Part shown: positions 44,181 to 53,357 of the stretch, in pieces
How the letters are laid out: every line of letters starts with the position of its first letter
How positions within the stretch are numbered: the stretch's first letter is position 1
From: JANNSO01 sp964485395
GTDB taxonomy: Bacteria > Spirochaetota > Spirochaetia > Treponematales > UBA12059
Length of the DNA stretch: 64,000 nucleotides
Reading direction: 5' to 3'
Assembly (NCBI GenBank): GCA_964485395.1
Contig: CAZAJF010000024.1
Span: 1 to 64,000 of the forward strand
Translations under genes and position numbers: made by a program
Notes under the pieces: generated by a model
Databases searched by the model: none
The model's input: only the letters and a program-made list of their open reading frames with translations
Told to the model about the DNA's origin: nothing

Positions 44181-44986
44181 GCCTGGACCTGCGCGGCGTT
44201 TCCTGTTCATACGGCACCAGGAAGGTGCTGCACGATTTGTCGCTGTCGCTTTCAGGCGGCGACCTCCTCTGTGTGCTGGGGCCGAACGGCGCAGGCAAAA
44301 GCACCTTGTTCCGCTGCGTGCTGTCCTTGCTCCGCGATTATTCGGGAACCATATGCCTGGACGGCGAAGACCTTCGTACCCTGGGCGGCGCGGATTTGTC
44401 ACGCAAGATCGCGTATATTCCGCAGTCCCACGACGCGGTGTTTGATTTTTCCGCGTTGGAGGTGGTGCTGATGGGCGTTACCGGTTCGCAAGGGCTTTTC
44501 TCGACGCCCCGGCCCCGCGACGAGCTTGCCGCGCTTGAGGGGCTGCGTCTCCTGGGCGTGGAACATCTCGCGTCGCGCAGCTATGCGCAGATAAGCGGCG
44601 GCGAGCGCCAACTGGTGCTCATCGCGCGGGCGCTTGCGCAAAAAGCCAACGTGCTGGTCATGGACGAGCCGACCGCCAATCTCGATTACGGCAACCAGGT
44701 GCGTGTCATGGAGCGCGTGTCCGCTTTGGCCAAAAGCGGCTACGCGGTGATACTCTCCACGCATAATCCCGAACATGCTTTTTTGTGGGCCACCAAGGCG
44801 CTCGTGCTCGCGGGCGGTGCCATAGTCGCCGAAGGCAACCCGCATGAAATACTTACCGAATCCCTGATGGAACATATATTCGGCGTCAAGGTGAGGCTCC
44901 TGCCGCTCTCAGGAATGGAGGCAGGCGGGTTTCGGGCGTGCCTGCCTGCCTCGACGCTTCCGCGGGAGCTCGCTGCAAGCAGCTGA
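44177..44986 (+). CDS. ABC transporter ATPase (FecE/BtuD type)
   Basis: 269 residues from ATG 44177, which overlaps the permease stop; a much longer in-frame extension lies antisense-like inside the permease gene and is spurious. Walker A GPNGAGKST, Q-loop YIPQSHDAVF, signature ISGGERQLVLIARAL, Walker B VLVMDEPTANLD and switch STHN. The ATPase is of the iron-chelate/B12 type with an about 25-residue extension after the core (GMEAGGFRACLPASTLPRE). Confidence 0.92.
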   Translation: MSLDLRGVSCSYGTRKVLHDLSLSLSGGDLLCVLGPNGAGKSTLFRCVLSLLRDYSGTICLDGEDLRTLGGADLSRKIAYIPQSHDAVFDFSALEVVLMGVTGSQGLFSTPRPRDELAALEGLRLLGVEHLASRSYAQISGGERQLVLIARALAQKANVLVMDEPTANLDYGNQVRVMERVSALAKSGYAVILSTHNPEHAFLWATKALVLAGGAIVAEGNPHEILTESLMEHIFGVKVRLLPLSGMEAGGFRACLPASTLPRELAASS

Positions 44987-45058
44987 CGAATGGAATCGGC
45001 ACGGTATCAATTCCCCAAACTTGAGTTTAGGGATTTTTTAGTATCAAAAGGATGGAAC

Positions 45059-46123
45059 ATGAAAAGTCGATGTATCGGATTTTCAATTAAAAGTAATATT
45101 TTATTGCTAGCAGCGCTGGCTATCTCGGCGTTTTTCGCGGCGCAGGCGCAGGAGACAAGGGTATTCACCGATTCGGCCGGAAGGGCAGTGGCCGTTCCCG
45201 TCAAGATAGGACGCATCGCGCCCTCGGGCGTGCTGGCCCAGATCGTGCTGTACTCGCTGGTACCGGACCGTCTCATCGGCTGGTCCGCTGCCTTGCCGCC
45301 GTTGGTCAAGGAATACACGCCCAAGCGATATTGGGACTTGCCCGTGTTCGGCCAGTTTTACGGAAAGAACGTAAGCCTGAACCTGGAGGCACTCATCGCC
45401 GCGAAGCCGGACGTTATCATCGACGTCGGAGAGGCCAAGAAGACCGTGCGCGAGGACATGGACGCCATCCAAAGGCAGACGGGAATCCCCGTCGTGTTCA
45501 TCGAGGCCACGCTGGGTACCTTCGATGCCGCCTACGCGATGCTCGGCGAGCTTACCGGCGAGAAAAAGGCGGCGGAATCATTGTCGCGATATTGCGCCGA
45601 CGCCGTTAACGGCGCGAGGAAATTCGCCCAGTCGGTGCCAGAAGGCAAGAAGGTAAAGATTTATTACGGCGAGGGGAGCACCGGCCTGAACACGAATCCC
45701 GCCGGTTCCATCCACGCCGACCTCGTCGAGCTCATAGGCGCGCGCAACGTGGCGCAGATGCAGGCAGGCAACGGCTCGGGCAGCAGCCAGGTCACGATGG
45801 AGCAGCTGCTGCTCTGGAATCCGGACATGCTCATCATGGGCCCCGACGGCGCCTACGACGCCGCCAAAAAAGACCCGCTGTGGAAGGACCTTCCCGCGGT
45901 GAAGGCCGGGCGCGTTTACGAGGTGCCCGCCGGGCCCTACAACTGGATGGGCAGGCCTCCCGCCATAAATCGCCTGATCGGCATTTTTTGGCTCGGGTCC
46001 TTGGCGTACCCCGAGCAGTTCAAGGGTGATTTGAAGGCGAAGGTCCTCGAGTTTTATAAAATATTTTATCACTTCGATTTGGACGACGCGGGGCTCGCCA
46101 AACTGCTGGGCAGGTCGCGTTAG
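45059..46123 (+). CDS. Periplasmic binding protein of FecCD-type importer
   Basis: 354 residues from ATG 45059 (AAAGGATG upstream). A signal peptide (NILLLAALAISAFFAAQAQ) precedes a class III binding fold: RVFTDSAGRAVAVPVKIGRIAPSGVLAQIVLYSLVPDRLIGWS, LNLEALIAAKPDVIIDVGEAKK, IPVVFIEATLGTF, LLLWNPDMLIMGP and VYEVPAGPYNWMGRPPAINRLIG. It binds the ligand of the upstream permease and ATPase. The lack of an obvious siderophore-type arginine/tryptophan pocket cannot be judged by eye. A molybdate/tungstate ligand is one option because XdhC follows. Confidence 0.9.
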   Translation: MKSRCIGFSIKSNILLLAALAISAFFAAQAQETRVFTDSAGRAVAVPVKIGRIAPSGVLAQIVLYSLVPDRLIGWSAALPPLVKEYTPKRYWDLPVFGQFYGKNVSLNLEALIAAKPDVIIDVGEAKKTVREDMDAIQRQTGIPVVFIEATLGTFDAAYAMLGELTGEKKAAESLSRYCADAVNGARKFAQSVPEGKKVKIYYGEGSTGLNTNPAGSIHADLVELIGARNVAQMQAGNGSGSSQVTMEQLLLWNPDMLIMGPDGAYDAAKKDPLWKDLPAVKAGRVYEVPAGPYNWMGRPPAINRLIGIFWLGSLAYPEQFKGDLKAKVLEFYKIFYHFDLDDAGLAKLLGRSR

Positions 46124-46153
46124 TACAGAATTCGGCGGTTTCGGAGGCGCAGC

Positions 46154-47224
46154 ATGGATTTTTCACATATGACGGAGCTGGCCGATCCAGGCGAGCCCGG
46201 CGCCCTGGTGACTCTCCTTCAGGTGCGCGGCTCTTCGGCCCGGCACGCGGGCGCCTCGATGCTCGTAACGATTTCAGGCAGAACTGAAGGCAGTATCGGC
46301 GGAGGCGCACTCGAAGCGGCGGCGCTCCGGGGTGCTCGAAGGAGTCTCGCCGAACACCGTTCGCTGCGGTTGACGAACGGGCGTCCATGGGCAAACGTCG
46401 CCCGGGCTCGCGTCGAAACCGGAACGCCGTGCGGCGGACATACCGAAATTCTCGTGGAATACGCTCCTGACGCCGAATGCTGCCGCATCGCCGCCGCCAA
46501 TCTGGCCGCGGGAAGACGCGTTCTGGCAGCCAAGCTGCTTTTCCGCGATCCTGCGCCGGACTCCGCATGCGACCATGTACGGGTACGCACGGCCCTGTTC
46601 GATTCATCCGGGCGATGCATCCACGGCGACAGCCAAGGCATTCCCCCGGATGACGTCGCCAGGGCATTGGGATACGGCGGTGCTCTGTACCTTGAAGAAA
46701 GGGAATTGTTCCTCGAACCGCTGTTTCCGAAGGAAAAGCTTTTTATTCTGGGCGCGGGACATGTGGGAAAAGCCCTGGCGAATGCCGCGGCGATCCTTGA
46801 TTTTGACCTGTATCTCGGAGACGACAGGAAGGAGGCGCTAGCCTCCGGTGATTTGCCGGGCGGCGTTAGAGCCGTTCTCGGCGCGTACCCGGCGATCGCG
46901 GAAGATTTCGACTTCGACGGCGCGACCTATGCCGTCATCGCGACGCGTTCTCATCAAACGGACCTCGAGTGCGTGCGGGCTCTGTTAAAAAAAAGTTGCC
47001 GATACGTCGGCCTGATCGGGAGCTCGGGCAAGATAAGGACGATCCGGGACGCGCTTTCGGCCGAAGGCGTCGATCCCGCCCGGCTCGCCGGCTTGCGCGC
47101 TCCGGTCGGCATTGATATCGGTGCTCAGGGGCCGGAGGAGATAGCCGTCTCCATACTCGCGGAAATCATCGCGGTAAGGCGGGGTAAGGCCCCTCCTGCC
47201 CGGGAAAGCGCCGGGAAGCAATAG
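46154..47224 (+). CDS. XdhC/CoxI-family molybdenum-cofactor insertion protein
   Basis: 356 residues with GGAGG before the ATG. The N-terminal XdhC_CoxI domain reads LVTLLQVRGSSARHAGASMLVTISGRTEGSIGGGALEAAAL with GTPCGGHTEILVE. The C-terminal Rossmann domain reads KLFILGAGHVGKALANAAAILDFDLYLGDDR, YAVIATRSHQTDLECVRALL, YVGLIGSSGKIRTIRDAL, VGIDIGAQGPEEIAVSILAEIIAVRRG. Such proteins bind and sulfurate Moco and insert it into xanthine-dehydrogenase-type hydroxylases. No hydroxylase gene is in the window. Its place after the importer suggests a molybdenum or related oxyanion link (inference). Confidence 0.92.
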   Translation: MDFSHMTELADPGEPGALVTLLQVRGSSARHAGASMLVTISGRTEGSIGGGALEAAALRGARRSLAEHRSLRLTNGRPWANVARARVETGTPCGGHTEILVEYAPDAECCRIAAANLAAGRRVLAAKLLFRDPAPDSACDHVRVRTALFDSSGRCIHGDSQGIPPDDVARALGYGGALYLEERELFLEPLFPKEKLFILGAGHVGKALANAAAILDFDLYLGDDRKEALASGDLPGGVRAVLGAYPAIAEDFDFDGATYAVIATRSHQTDLECVRALLKKSCRYVGLIGSSGKIRTIRDALSAEGVDPARLAGLRAPVGIDIGAQGPEEIAVSILAEIIAVRRGKAPPARESAGKQ

Positions 47225-47501
47225 GCGCACGGGGAAAAAACGGACAGCCTCTGATAATCCCGACGATCGAACCGACAAGCGTACACGGTTATCTGCGGCG
47301 GCGCGAGATCGCCAAACCGAGCGCACGGCCGCGTTTTGACCTGCGATGATTAAAAGCTCAAAAAACTTGACAGCAAGATTGCGAAGCCCGAGACTTGGTT
47401 TCCTGATCGTGCAGACTGCGGAATAAAGATTCCCCTGGGCAATCTAGGTGCATCGGCGCTCCCCTAAACGAGGCTCGCTGCCCGGAAAGGGTGATTGGAC
47501 A

Positions 47502-49313
47502 ATGCCGCAAGCCCCGCCATTCGACGAAAGCGCCGGTCTGAAACACCGGTTTTTAGCCAATATTGGCCATGAAATACGTACACCAATGAACTGTACCGTA
47601 GCAATGACCGGTTTACTGCTTGAAACTCCTTTGTCCGCCATCCAAAAGCGATATATAGAAAAAATAAAGGCAAGCGGAGAATCCCTTCTCGATGTCGTCA
47701 ATGACTTGTTCGATTATTCCGGAATCGAATCAGGCAAACTCGTCATGGAGAATACTAATTTCTCAATGCGCGATTTGATTTATGGCTCGATTGACGCCTC
47801 TATGCCTGCCGCCAAGGAAAAGGGGCTCGAATTCCGCATGTTCCTGGATCCGCAGCTTCCGTCGCACTTGATCGGAGACGGCTGCAGGGTTCAGCAGATC
47901 ATCGATAAACTGTTGGCCAACGCTGTCAAATTCACCGATGAAGGTTCCGTGGAGTTGAGCGTTCGGGTACTCGAAAAAACGGAGACGGACGTCTCTCTCC
48001 AAATCAAGGTCGCTGATACGGGCATCGGCATCGCGGAAAAAGATTTTCATCGCATTTTCGATTCGTTCAGCCAGGTGGATTCCTCTTCTACGCGGCGTTT
48101 TGGAGGTGCCGGCCTTGGACTGGCGATAACCAGAAGCTTGGCGGAGCGCATGGGAGGAACGCTTTCGGTAGAAAGTCGTCTTGATAGCGGAAGTATGTTT
48201 ACGGTCCTCCTCGCATTCAAGACCGCTCCTGAGACCTCCCCGGTTTCCCTCGATGGTGCCCGCGGCAAGCAGTGCCGGGATGTACGGGTACTGATCGTCG
48301 AGGATCATTTCATCAACACGGAGGTCCTCGCGGAGCTGCTGCGGCAATCAGGTATCGATGTCTCCTCGGCCGCGAACGGATTGGAAGCATTGGAGACTAT
48401 TCGCCTGCGTGATTTCGATCTTGTGCTCATGGATATCCAGATGCCGCATATGGACGGCCTTGAGGCGACAAAATCGATTCGGAAACTGGAAAAACCCGGC
48501 ATTTGGCATTTACCCATAATAGCCATCAGCGGTGGCACGGATTTTGACGAGCGAGAAAAAAGCCTGGCGGCCGGCATGAATGATCATCTTAAAAAACCGG
48601 TCGATGTCGACGAATTGCGCACTATGCTCAAAAAATGGCTTCCAATCGAAAAAATAGGGCGATCGGAATGTTTCCACCCGGAGACAATCCGAAAAACTGC
48701 GGCATCGGATGATTTTTCCGCAGTTTCAAATCTGGATGTCGAAGCTGGATTACGGCTGCTCGCCGGGAATCGGGAGCTGTACCTGAAGCTGCTGCTCGAT
48801 TTCGTCAAGGATTTCGGCGAGATGCCGGAGCTCCTGATGTCAGAGCTGCGCGCCTCCCATCGGGACAATGCGATTCGCCTGGTCCATGCGGTCAAGGGGA
48901 TATCAGGCAACATCGGTGCGGGGGCGATGCAGGCGGCAGGGGAGGCTTTCGAAAAGGTACTGCTGCAATCCGATGGTTCGCTGCCTTTTTCCCTGGGACC
49001 GCCGCTGCGGACCTTCATAGACCGCCATGATGCCTTGATGATTTCGATCGGTGCCATCCTCGCCCGCGAACAATCCGTACCGAAGAAAAAACCGGCGTGC
49101 CCTGCGGGAGACGAATCGAAGCTTGAACCGCTGCTGCTTGCCTTGAAGGCCGCCCTCGTTAACGAGGAACCCCGCGGGTGCAATGGCATCCTGCAGCTTT
49201 TGACGCAGAGTGCCTGGACGGGAATCTCCGAGACCACATTATCGGAACTGGTGCGTTCGGTAGGAAGGTATCGCTTCCTCGACGCGCTGGCCTTGCTTGA
49301 AAGGAAAAACTGA
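47502..49313 (+). CDS. Soluble hybrid histidine kinase with receiver and Hpt domain
   Basis: 603 residues from ATG 47502 (AAAGGGTG upstream). H23 lies in LANIGHEIRTPMNCTVAMTG, so the HisKA domain is almost at the N-terminus with no sensor in front. HATPase: DKLLANAVKFTDEG, VADTGIGIAEKDF, GGAGLGLAITRSLAERMGG. Receiver: VLIVEDHFINTEVLAELL with D311 in LVLMDIQMPHMDGLEATKSI. A Hpt domain has H462 in VHAVKGISGNIGAGAMQAAGEAFE. All four relay steps are in one soluble protein, so the signal must come from a partner. The next gene begins three bases after its stop. Confidence 0.93.
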   Translation: MPQAPPFDESAGLKHRFLANIGHEIRTPMNCTVAMTGLLLETPLSAIQKRYIEKIKASGESLLDVVNDLFDYSGIESGKLVMENTNFSMRDLIYGSIDASMPAAKEKGLEFRMFLDPQLPSHLIGDGCRVQQIIDKLLANAVKFTDEGSVELSVRVLEKTETDVSLQIKVADTGIGIAEKDFHRIFDSFSQVDSSSTRRFGGAGLGLAITRSLAERMGGTLSVESRLDSGSMFTVLLAFKTAPETSPVSLDGARGKQCRDVRVLIVEDHFINTEVLAELLRQSGIDVSSAANGLEALETIRLRDFDLVLMDIQMPHMDGLEATKSIRKLEKPGIWHLPIIAISGGTDFDEREKSLAAGMNDHLKKPVDVDELRTMLKKWLPIEKIGRSECFHPETIRKTAASDDFSAVSNLDVEAGLRLLAGNRELYLKLLLDFVKDFGEMPELLMSELRASHRDNAIRLVHAVKGISGNIGAGAMQAAGEAFEKVLLQSDGSLPFSLGPPLRTFIDRHDALMISIGAILAREQSVPKKKPACPAGDESKLEPLLLALKAALVNEEPRGCNGILQLLTQSAWTGISETTLSELVRSVGRYRFLDALALLERKN

Positions 49314-49315
49314 AT

Positions 49316-50455
49316 ATGCTTAAGCCGAAAAACACGCTTCTCGCGGTGGACGACGTTCCGTCGAATATCGACATCCTCCTCGAGTCCCTGGGCGACGAGT
49401 ACACGGTGCGCGTTGCGCTGGACGGGCAATCGGCCCTCGAAAGCGTCAGGAAATTCCCTCCGGATCTCATACTCCTCGATGTCATGATGCCTGGCATGGA
49501 CGGTTTCCAAGTCTGCCAAAGCCTGAAAAAAAATCCGGCCGCCTGCGGCATACCGGTGATTTTCCTTACCGCCCTCGGCGACGGCCTCGACGAGGTGCGA
49601 GGCCTGGAACTTGGCTGCGTGGACTATATAACCAAGCCTTTCAGCCCCGGCATCCTGCGTTCCCGCGTTCGCACCCACCTGGAACTCTCGGAGCATAGGA
49701 CCCGTCTGGAAAGCTTGGTCCGGGAACGGACGGCGGAACTTGCCGAAGCCAATGAAAGGTTGAAAGGTTTCAACGATGCAAGGCAGTCATACTTGTCGGC
49801 GATCGCGCACGAGCTGCGTACGCCGGTGAACGGAATATTGGGCATCGTGGATTTGGCGATCGGCGAAATAGCCGACGAGGAACTGAGGAAGGAATATTCC
49901 TTCATATACAGTCACGCTCGCCAGCGCTTGATGTCGGTCATCGTGGCGGCGCAGCAGCTCGCGGAGATACAGGGCGACGCCGTATCGATCCCGACCGTCC
50001 CCGTTGATTTCGCCTATGTGCTGGCAGAGGCGGCAGAAGGCTCCAAGAACGCTTTCGCGGTCAAGAACCTGCTCTTCGAGGCTCCGGCGTCGCAACCGGG
50101 GCTTGTGCTGTGCCAACCGGAATTGCTTGGCCAAAGCGTCGCTACTCTGCTTGGAGTAGCGCAGAAAATGGCCGCTCCGGGAACGGCGATAAGCGCCTGT
50201 TTCGACGAATCGAATGGGCACGTTACCCTTAAGCTTTCCTTCCGGTGCCCGCCTTTGCGCGACGACTTGCTGCGCAGTTTTTTTGACAATTTTTCAAAAG
50301 CCCGGTCATCGTCCTATGTCGAGGACATGGGGCTTTCGGTTCCTTTGGCGGCAAACCTAGTCAGAACGATGGGTGGAACCGTAGATTTACGGAACGGTGA
50401 CTACGGCGGCGAAATTCTCCTGATGCTCGCCAAGGCAGTTCTCGAAAGGCCGTGA
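49316..50455 (+). CDS. Receiver plus degenerate histidine-kinase-like protein
   Basis: 379 residues, two bases after the hybrid kinase gene. The receiver has D55 in LILLDVMMPGMDGFQVCQSL and K107. A coiled coil leads to a HisKA-like segment with H165 in AIAHELRTPVNGILGIVDLA. The HATPase-like region is poor: the N-box asparagines are replaced (LGQSVATLLGVAQKM) and no DxGxG is seen, though MGLSVPLAANLVRTMGGTVDLRNGDYGG keeps the last part of the fold. It may be unable to bind ATP and could act as a phosphate acceptor or allosteric partner of the preceding Hpt protein. Confidence 0.8.
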   Translation: MLKPKNTLLAVDDVPSNIDILLESLGDEYTVRVALDGQSALESVRKFPPDLILLDVMMPGMDGFQVCQSLKKNPAACGIPVIFLTALGDGLDEVRGLELGCVDYITKPFSPGILRSRVRTHLELSEHRTRLESLVRERTAELAEANERLKGFNDARQSYLSAIAHELRTPVNGILGIVDLAIGEIADEELRKEYSFIYSHARQRLMSVIVAAQQLAEIQGDAVSIPTVPVDFAYVLAEAAEGSKNAFAVKNLLFEAPASQPGLVLCQPELLGQSVATLLGVAQKMAAPGTAISACFDESNGHVTLKLSFRCPPLRDDLLRSFFDNFSKARSSSYVEDMGLSVPLAANLVRTMGGTVDLRNGDYGGEILLMLAKAVLERP

Positions 50456-50468
50456 GAATTCGCCGGGA

Positions 50469-50750
50469 TTACTTGTACCAGCAGATGTACGCGGTTTCTT
50501 GCGGCACCTTTACCTGGAACTTAACCTTGGCCTCCACGGTAAAGGACTGCCCATCGGTAAAATCCTTCCAAGCCGTAGCGCCTGGCAGCTTCACCGTAAG
50601 CTTGCCGGCTACTACCTTCATGAGCTCCGTACTGGATGTGCCGAACTCGTACTCGCCGGTGGCCATGACGCCGACCGTGGCCGGGCCTTCCGCCGTAGCT
50701 ATTCCCAGTGATTTTACGTTACCTGAAAAATACTCGTTTACCTTGATCAT
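50469..50750 (-). CDS. ppnP: Pyrimidine/purine nucleoside phosphorylase
   Basis: 93 residues, GGAGG before the ATG. The whole protein follows the PpnP (DUF1255) pattern: VNEYFSGNVKSLGIATAEGPATVGVMATGEYEFGTSSTELMKVVAGKLTVKLPG, then FEVxxxxxF-type FTVEAKVKFQVKV and YICWYK. It forms a small cupin that phosphorolyses several nucleosides to the base and ribose-1-phosphate. It faces the preceding kinase gene with a gap of 13 bases and stands alone. Confidence 0.93.
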   Translation of the reverse strand: MIKVNEYFSGNVKSLGIATAEGPATVGVMATGEYEFGTSSTELMKVVAGKLTVKLPGATAWKDFTDGQSFTVEAKVKFQVKVPQETAYICWYK

Positions 50751-50818
50751 AAAAACCCTCCTCTGGAATCGAATGACCCCATGGTACCATAAAATCGTTC
50801 GATTCCGCGAGAGGTTTA

Positions 50819-52330
50819 TTAAGATTCCTGAACCTTAAAGACTCGCTTTTCACGAGAAGTTCGAAGCGCAAGAAACAGCAATGCCGCCAATCCGGCCCAT
50901 ACAAGCCACAGGAAGATTTCCCCGGTCGCCCCATAGAGCGTCCGGACGCCTCGCGTGGGGACATCGGAAATCATCGTTCTGTCAGCCGTGGTTATGTAGC
51001 GCTGATAGGTGAGGGTGCTGCCCCGCCAGTCTGCGGAAATAGCCGTTCCTTCGTTGGATTGCCTCACTACCGAGAAGCCGTTTTCTATGCCCCTGAGGAA
51101 GGCTACGCGGGTATGGTAGTCGTCGATTTTCCGCGTGTCGAACGCCGGCACCAGCAGTATGTCCGCATCGCGGGCTTGCCGTACAAGTTTCGGATAATCC
51201 ATGTCGAAGCAGATGACGCTGGCCAGGCGTCCATACGGCGTTTCCACCATCGGTACTTTTCCGTCGGATTTGGATGGATACCAGGAAATGGTTTTTTCAT
51301 AGCGCCACGCCATGCTTCCGTCGGGCTTGAAGAGCACTGCCAGGTTGTCGTTCCAGGTTTGGCCGTAATGCAGGACGACCATGGCCGGCATAAACCAGAC
51401 TTGGTGCTCCAGGGCAAAAGCCGCAGCCTTTTCAAGAAATGCCGGGTACTCATCTTCGTAGAGCGGACAGTTGCCCTCGGACCAGAAAATGATCTTTGCG
51501 CCATAGTTCGCCGCTGCGGCGCTGCGGGCAAAAAGTTGGCTTTGCTCGGCTGCCATGCTTCCCGCTCGTGCGGCGGCTTCCGTTTTTGGCGTCCCGTGAT
51601 CGGTAATGTTCCAGTAGTCTTCTTCATGCGCGACGCTGATGGAAGCTATGCGAACCGTCTGGCTTTCGGGCCGGTTTACCGCCAAGCGGAACGAGCCGTA
51701 GCCTATTGCGAGAGCCAGGCACGCAGCGTAGAAAGTCAGGGGCTTCCAGAATGCCGCAAGCTCTCGGCGCTTACTGAAGCCCAAGGCCAGTACCGGGGCT
51801 GCCCAGGCGACGAGAAAACCCGTAAACCAGCTGCCGAAAAGGCTTGCCGACTGGCTCAGCGCCAGAAAAGCGGCCTGGGTGTAGGAAAGGGAAAAAGTCA
51901 TGCCCAGGTTCATGAATGTTAAAACCCAATCCAAGGCCACATAGACGCAGGGGAACAGCAGGGTTCCTGATAGGGGAGGCAGTCGTCCGGATAAAGCCCG
52001 GTCCAGGTACAGCGCAGCAAGCAGCGGTACGAGCACAAGTAAAGAAAAAATCATTTCAAGTCCCATGGCCATGCCTTCCCATCCGCCGTGGATGACCATG
52101 AAGCGCACCAGGCCCAGGATAAGTATCACCGGCAACGCCGCGTACCATTTTTTTATTCCGCGGAAACTGAGAACCAATAGGGGAAACGCCAGCCAGGGTG
52201 CCAGCGGGGAATTGAATTCCCATCCGATGAAGAAAGTCAGGATGGCGCCTGCAAGGCCGAAAAGCCATGGTTTTAAGAGACTGTTTTTATTCATGCCGAT
52301 TCCCTTGTTTCGGATAGATTGGTTACGCAT
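50819..52330 (-). CDS. Apolipoprotein N-acyltransferase-like membrane nitrilase
   Basis: 503 residues; ATG 52330 has GGAG nine bases upstream. About six to seven N-terminal membrane helices are followed by a carbon-nitrogen hydrolase domain. Catalytic residues match the Glu-Lys-Cys triad: IIFWSEGNCPL, MAWRYEKTISWYPSK and LASVICFDMDYPKLVRQA. A final helix (FLWLVWAGLAALLFLAL) ends the chain as in Lnt. Lnt acylates the N-terminal cysteine of lipoproteins; here it might instead be a paralogue because the flanking gene is an SDR. It overlaps the SDR gene upstream by eight bases, so the two are co-expressed. Confidence 0.75.
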   Translation of the reverse strand: MRNQSIRNKGIGMNKNSLLKPWLFGLAGAILTFFIGWEFNSPLAPWLAFPLLVLSFRGIKKWYAALPVILILGLVRFMVIHGGWEGMAMGLEMIFSLLVLVPLLAALYLDRALSGRLPPLSGTLLFPCVYVALDWVLTFMNLGMTFSLSYTQAAFLALSQSASLFGSWFTGFLVAWAAPVLALGFSKRRELAAFWKPLTFYAACLALAIGYGSFRLAVNRPESQTVRIASISVAHEEDYWNITDHGTPKTEAAARAGSMAAEQSQLFARSAAAANYGAKIIFWSEGNCPLYEDEYPAFLEKAAAFALEHQVWFMPAMVVLHYGQTWNDNLAVLFKPDGSMAWRYEKTISWYPSKSDGKVPMVETPYGRLASVICFDMDYPKLVRQARDADILLVPAFDTRKIDDYHTRVAFLRGIENGFSVVRQSNEGTAISADWRGSTLTYQRYITTADRTMISDVPTRGVRTLYGATGEIFLWLVWAGLAALLFLALRTSREKRVFKVQES

Positions 52331-53339
52331 CTTTTCTCCTCATGATTTCCCGGCTGCCGTTGTCGATTGTCTGTATGGTTCGGATGACTTTCGCGGTCCA
52401 GCGTTCTTCCCTCTTCAGGTAATTTTTTTTGTTATCATAAATTTCTTGCTGGCATGCAGTTTCCCGGGAAGGCGCGTTTTCGAGGGGTTTCGTGTTTTCT
52501 CCGGAAATTGCGCTTTCTTCCGAAATAGCGCTTTCTTTAGAAAGCGCCGATTGCCAACGGGCAAAGATACCTTTTGCAAGCATGTTTTTAGTCAAAAAAG
52601 AACCCATAACCATGAGTGTCCTATTAAACCACCCGGGAATGATAATCGGCTTGCCTGACAAGGTTTGATTTAATGCGATTCTCGCTACATCGGCCGGTTC
52701 CATGCTCGAAAGGCTGCCGAGGAATCCATGCGAGCGTACTTTTTCGCGCAGCTCTTCGCTCGTGATGATTCCTCCGGGACAGAGCGCACTGACTGAAACG
52801 CCCAGCGGTACCAGTTCATGTCGCAGCGCCAAGGAGAAATGCAGCAGAAACGACTTTGTGGCTGCGTATACGGCGAAAAGCGGCATGGGATAAAAAGCCG
52901 CCAGGCTGGCTACGATGAGTATTTTGCCTATGCTTCCATGGGGCGACACCGCGCTTAAAAGCGGTAGCAGGGCATAACTCAGCTGCATGGTCGCCTGAAT
53001 ATTGAGCTCGATCGTTTTTTGCTGGATTTCATAGGGTAAAACGTCGAACAAGCCGTTTTGTCCTATTCCCGCGTTGTTCACCAGCAGGTCTATCCTTGAA
53101 TAGCGGCCAAAGATCGCCGAAACAACTTTTTGCCGGTTTTCGGGATAGCTTAGGTCTTCCTCCAGTATCAGACAATGTGTTCCGTACTGACGCTCAAGTT
53201 CTTGTGCAAGTTCAGGCAGTCCTGAATCAGGCAACGATATCAAGACAAGCGAGTAGCCGCGGGATGCGCAATCCTGTGCGAAGGCTTTTCCGAGTCCCTG
53301 GCTTGATCCCGTAATGACGGCGATCCGTTGTGTATACAT
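52323..53339 (-). CDS. Short-chain dehydrogenase/reductase with low-complexity tail
   Basis: 338 residues, AAGGAG before the ATG. The SDR core is complete: VITGSSQGLGKAFAQDCASRG for cofactor binding, LLVNNAGIGQNG, the catalytic serine in LIVASLAAFYPMP, and YAATKSFLLHFS with Tyr and Lys. The PGGIITSEE segment follows. After about residue 255 a tail of about 80 residues is unusual: SALSKESAISEESAISGEN, then a basic end. The DNA of this tail holds an 8-bp perfect hairpin (52528-52547). NAD(P)-dependent; the substrate is not predictable, possibly a fatty acyl or steroid-like ketone given the DltE/17-beta-HSD-like core. Confidence 0.82.
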   Translation of the reverse strand: MYTQRIAVITGSSQGLGKAFAQDCASRGYSLVLISLPDSGLPELAQELERQYGTHCLILEEDLSYPENRQKVVSAIFGRYSRIDLLVNNAGIGQNGLFDVLPYEIQQKTIELNIQATMQLSYALLPLLSAVSPHGSIGKILIVASLAAFYPMPLFAVYAATKSFLLHFSLALRHELVPLGVSVSALCPGGIITSEELREKVRSHGFLGSLSSMEPADVARIALNQTLSGKPIIIPGWFNRTLMVMGSFLTKNMLAKGIFARWQSALSKESAISEESAISGENTKPLENAPSRETACQQEIYDNKKNYLKREERWTAKVIRTIQTIDNGSREIMRRKDA

Positions 53340-53357
53340 TGTTATTCTCCTTATACT

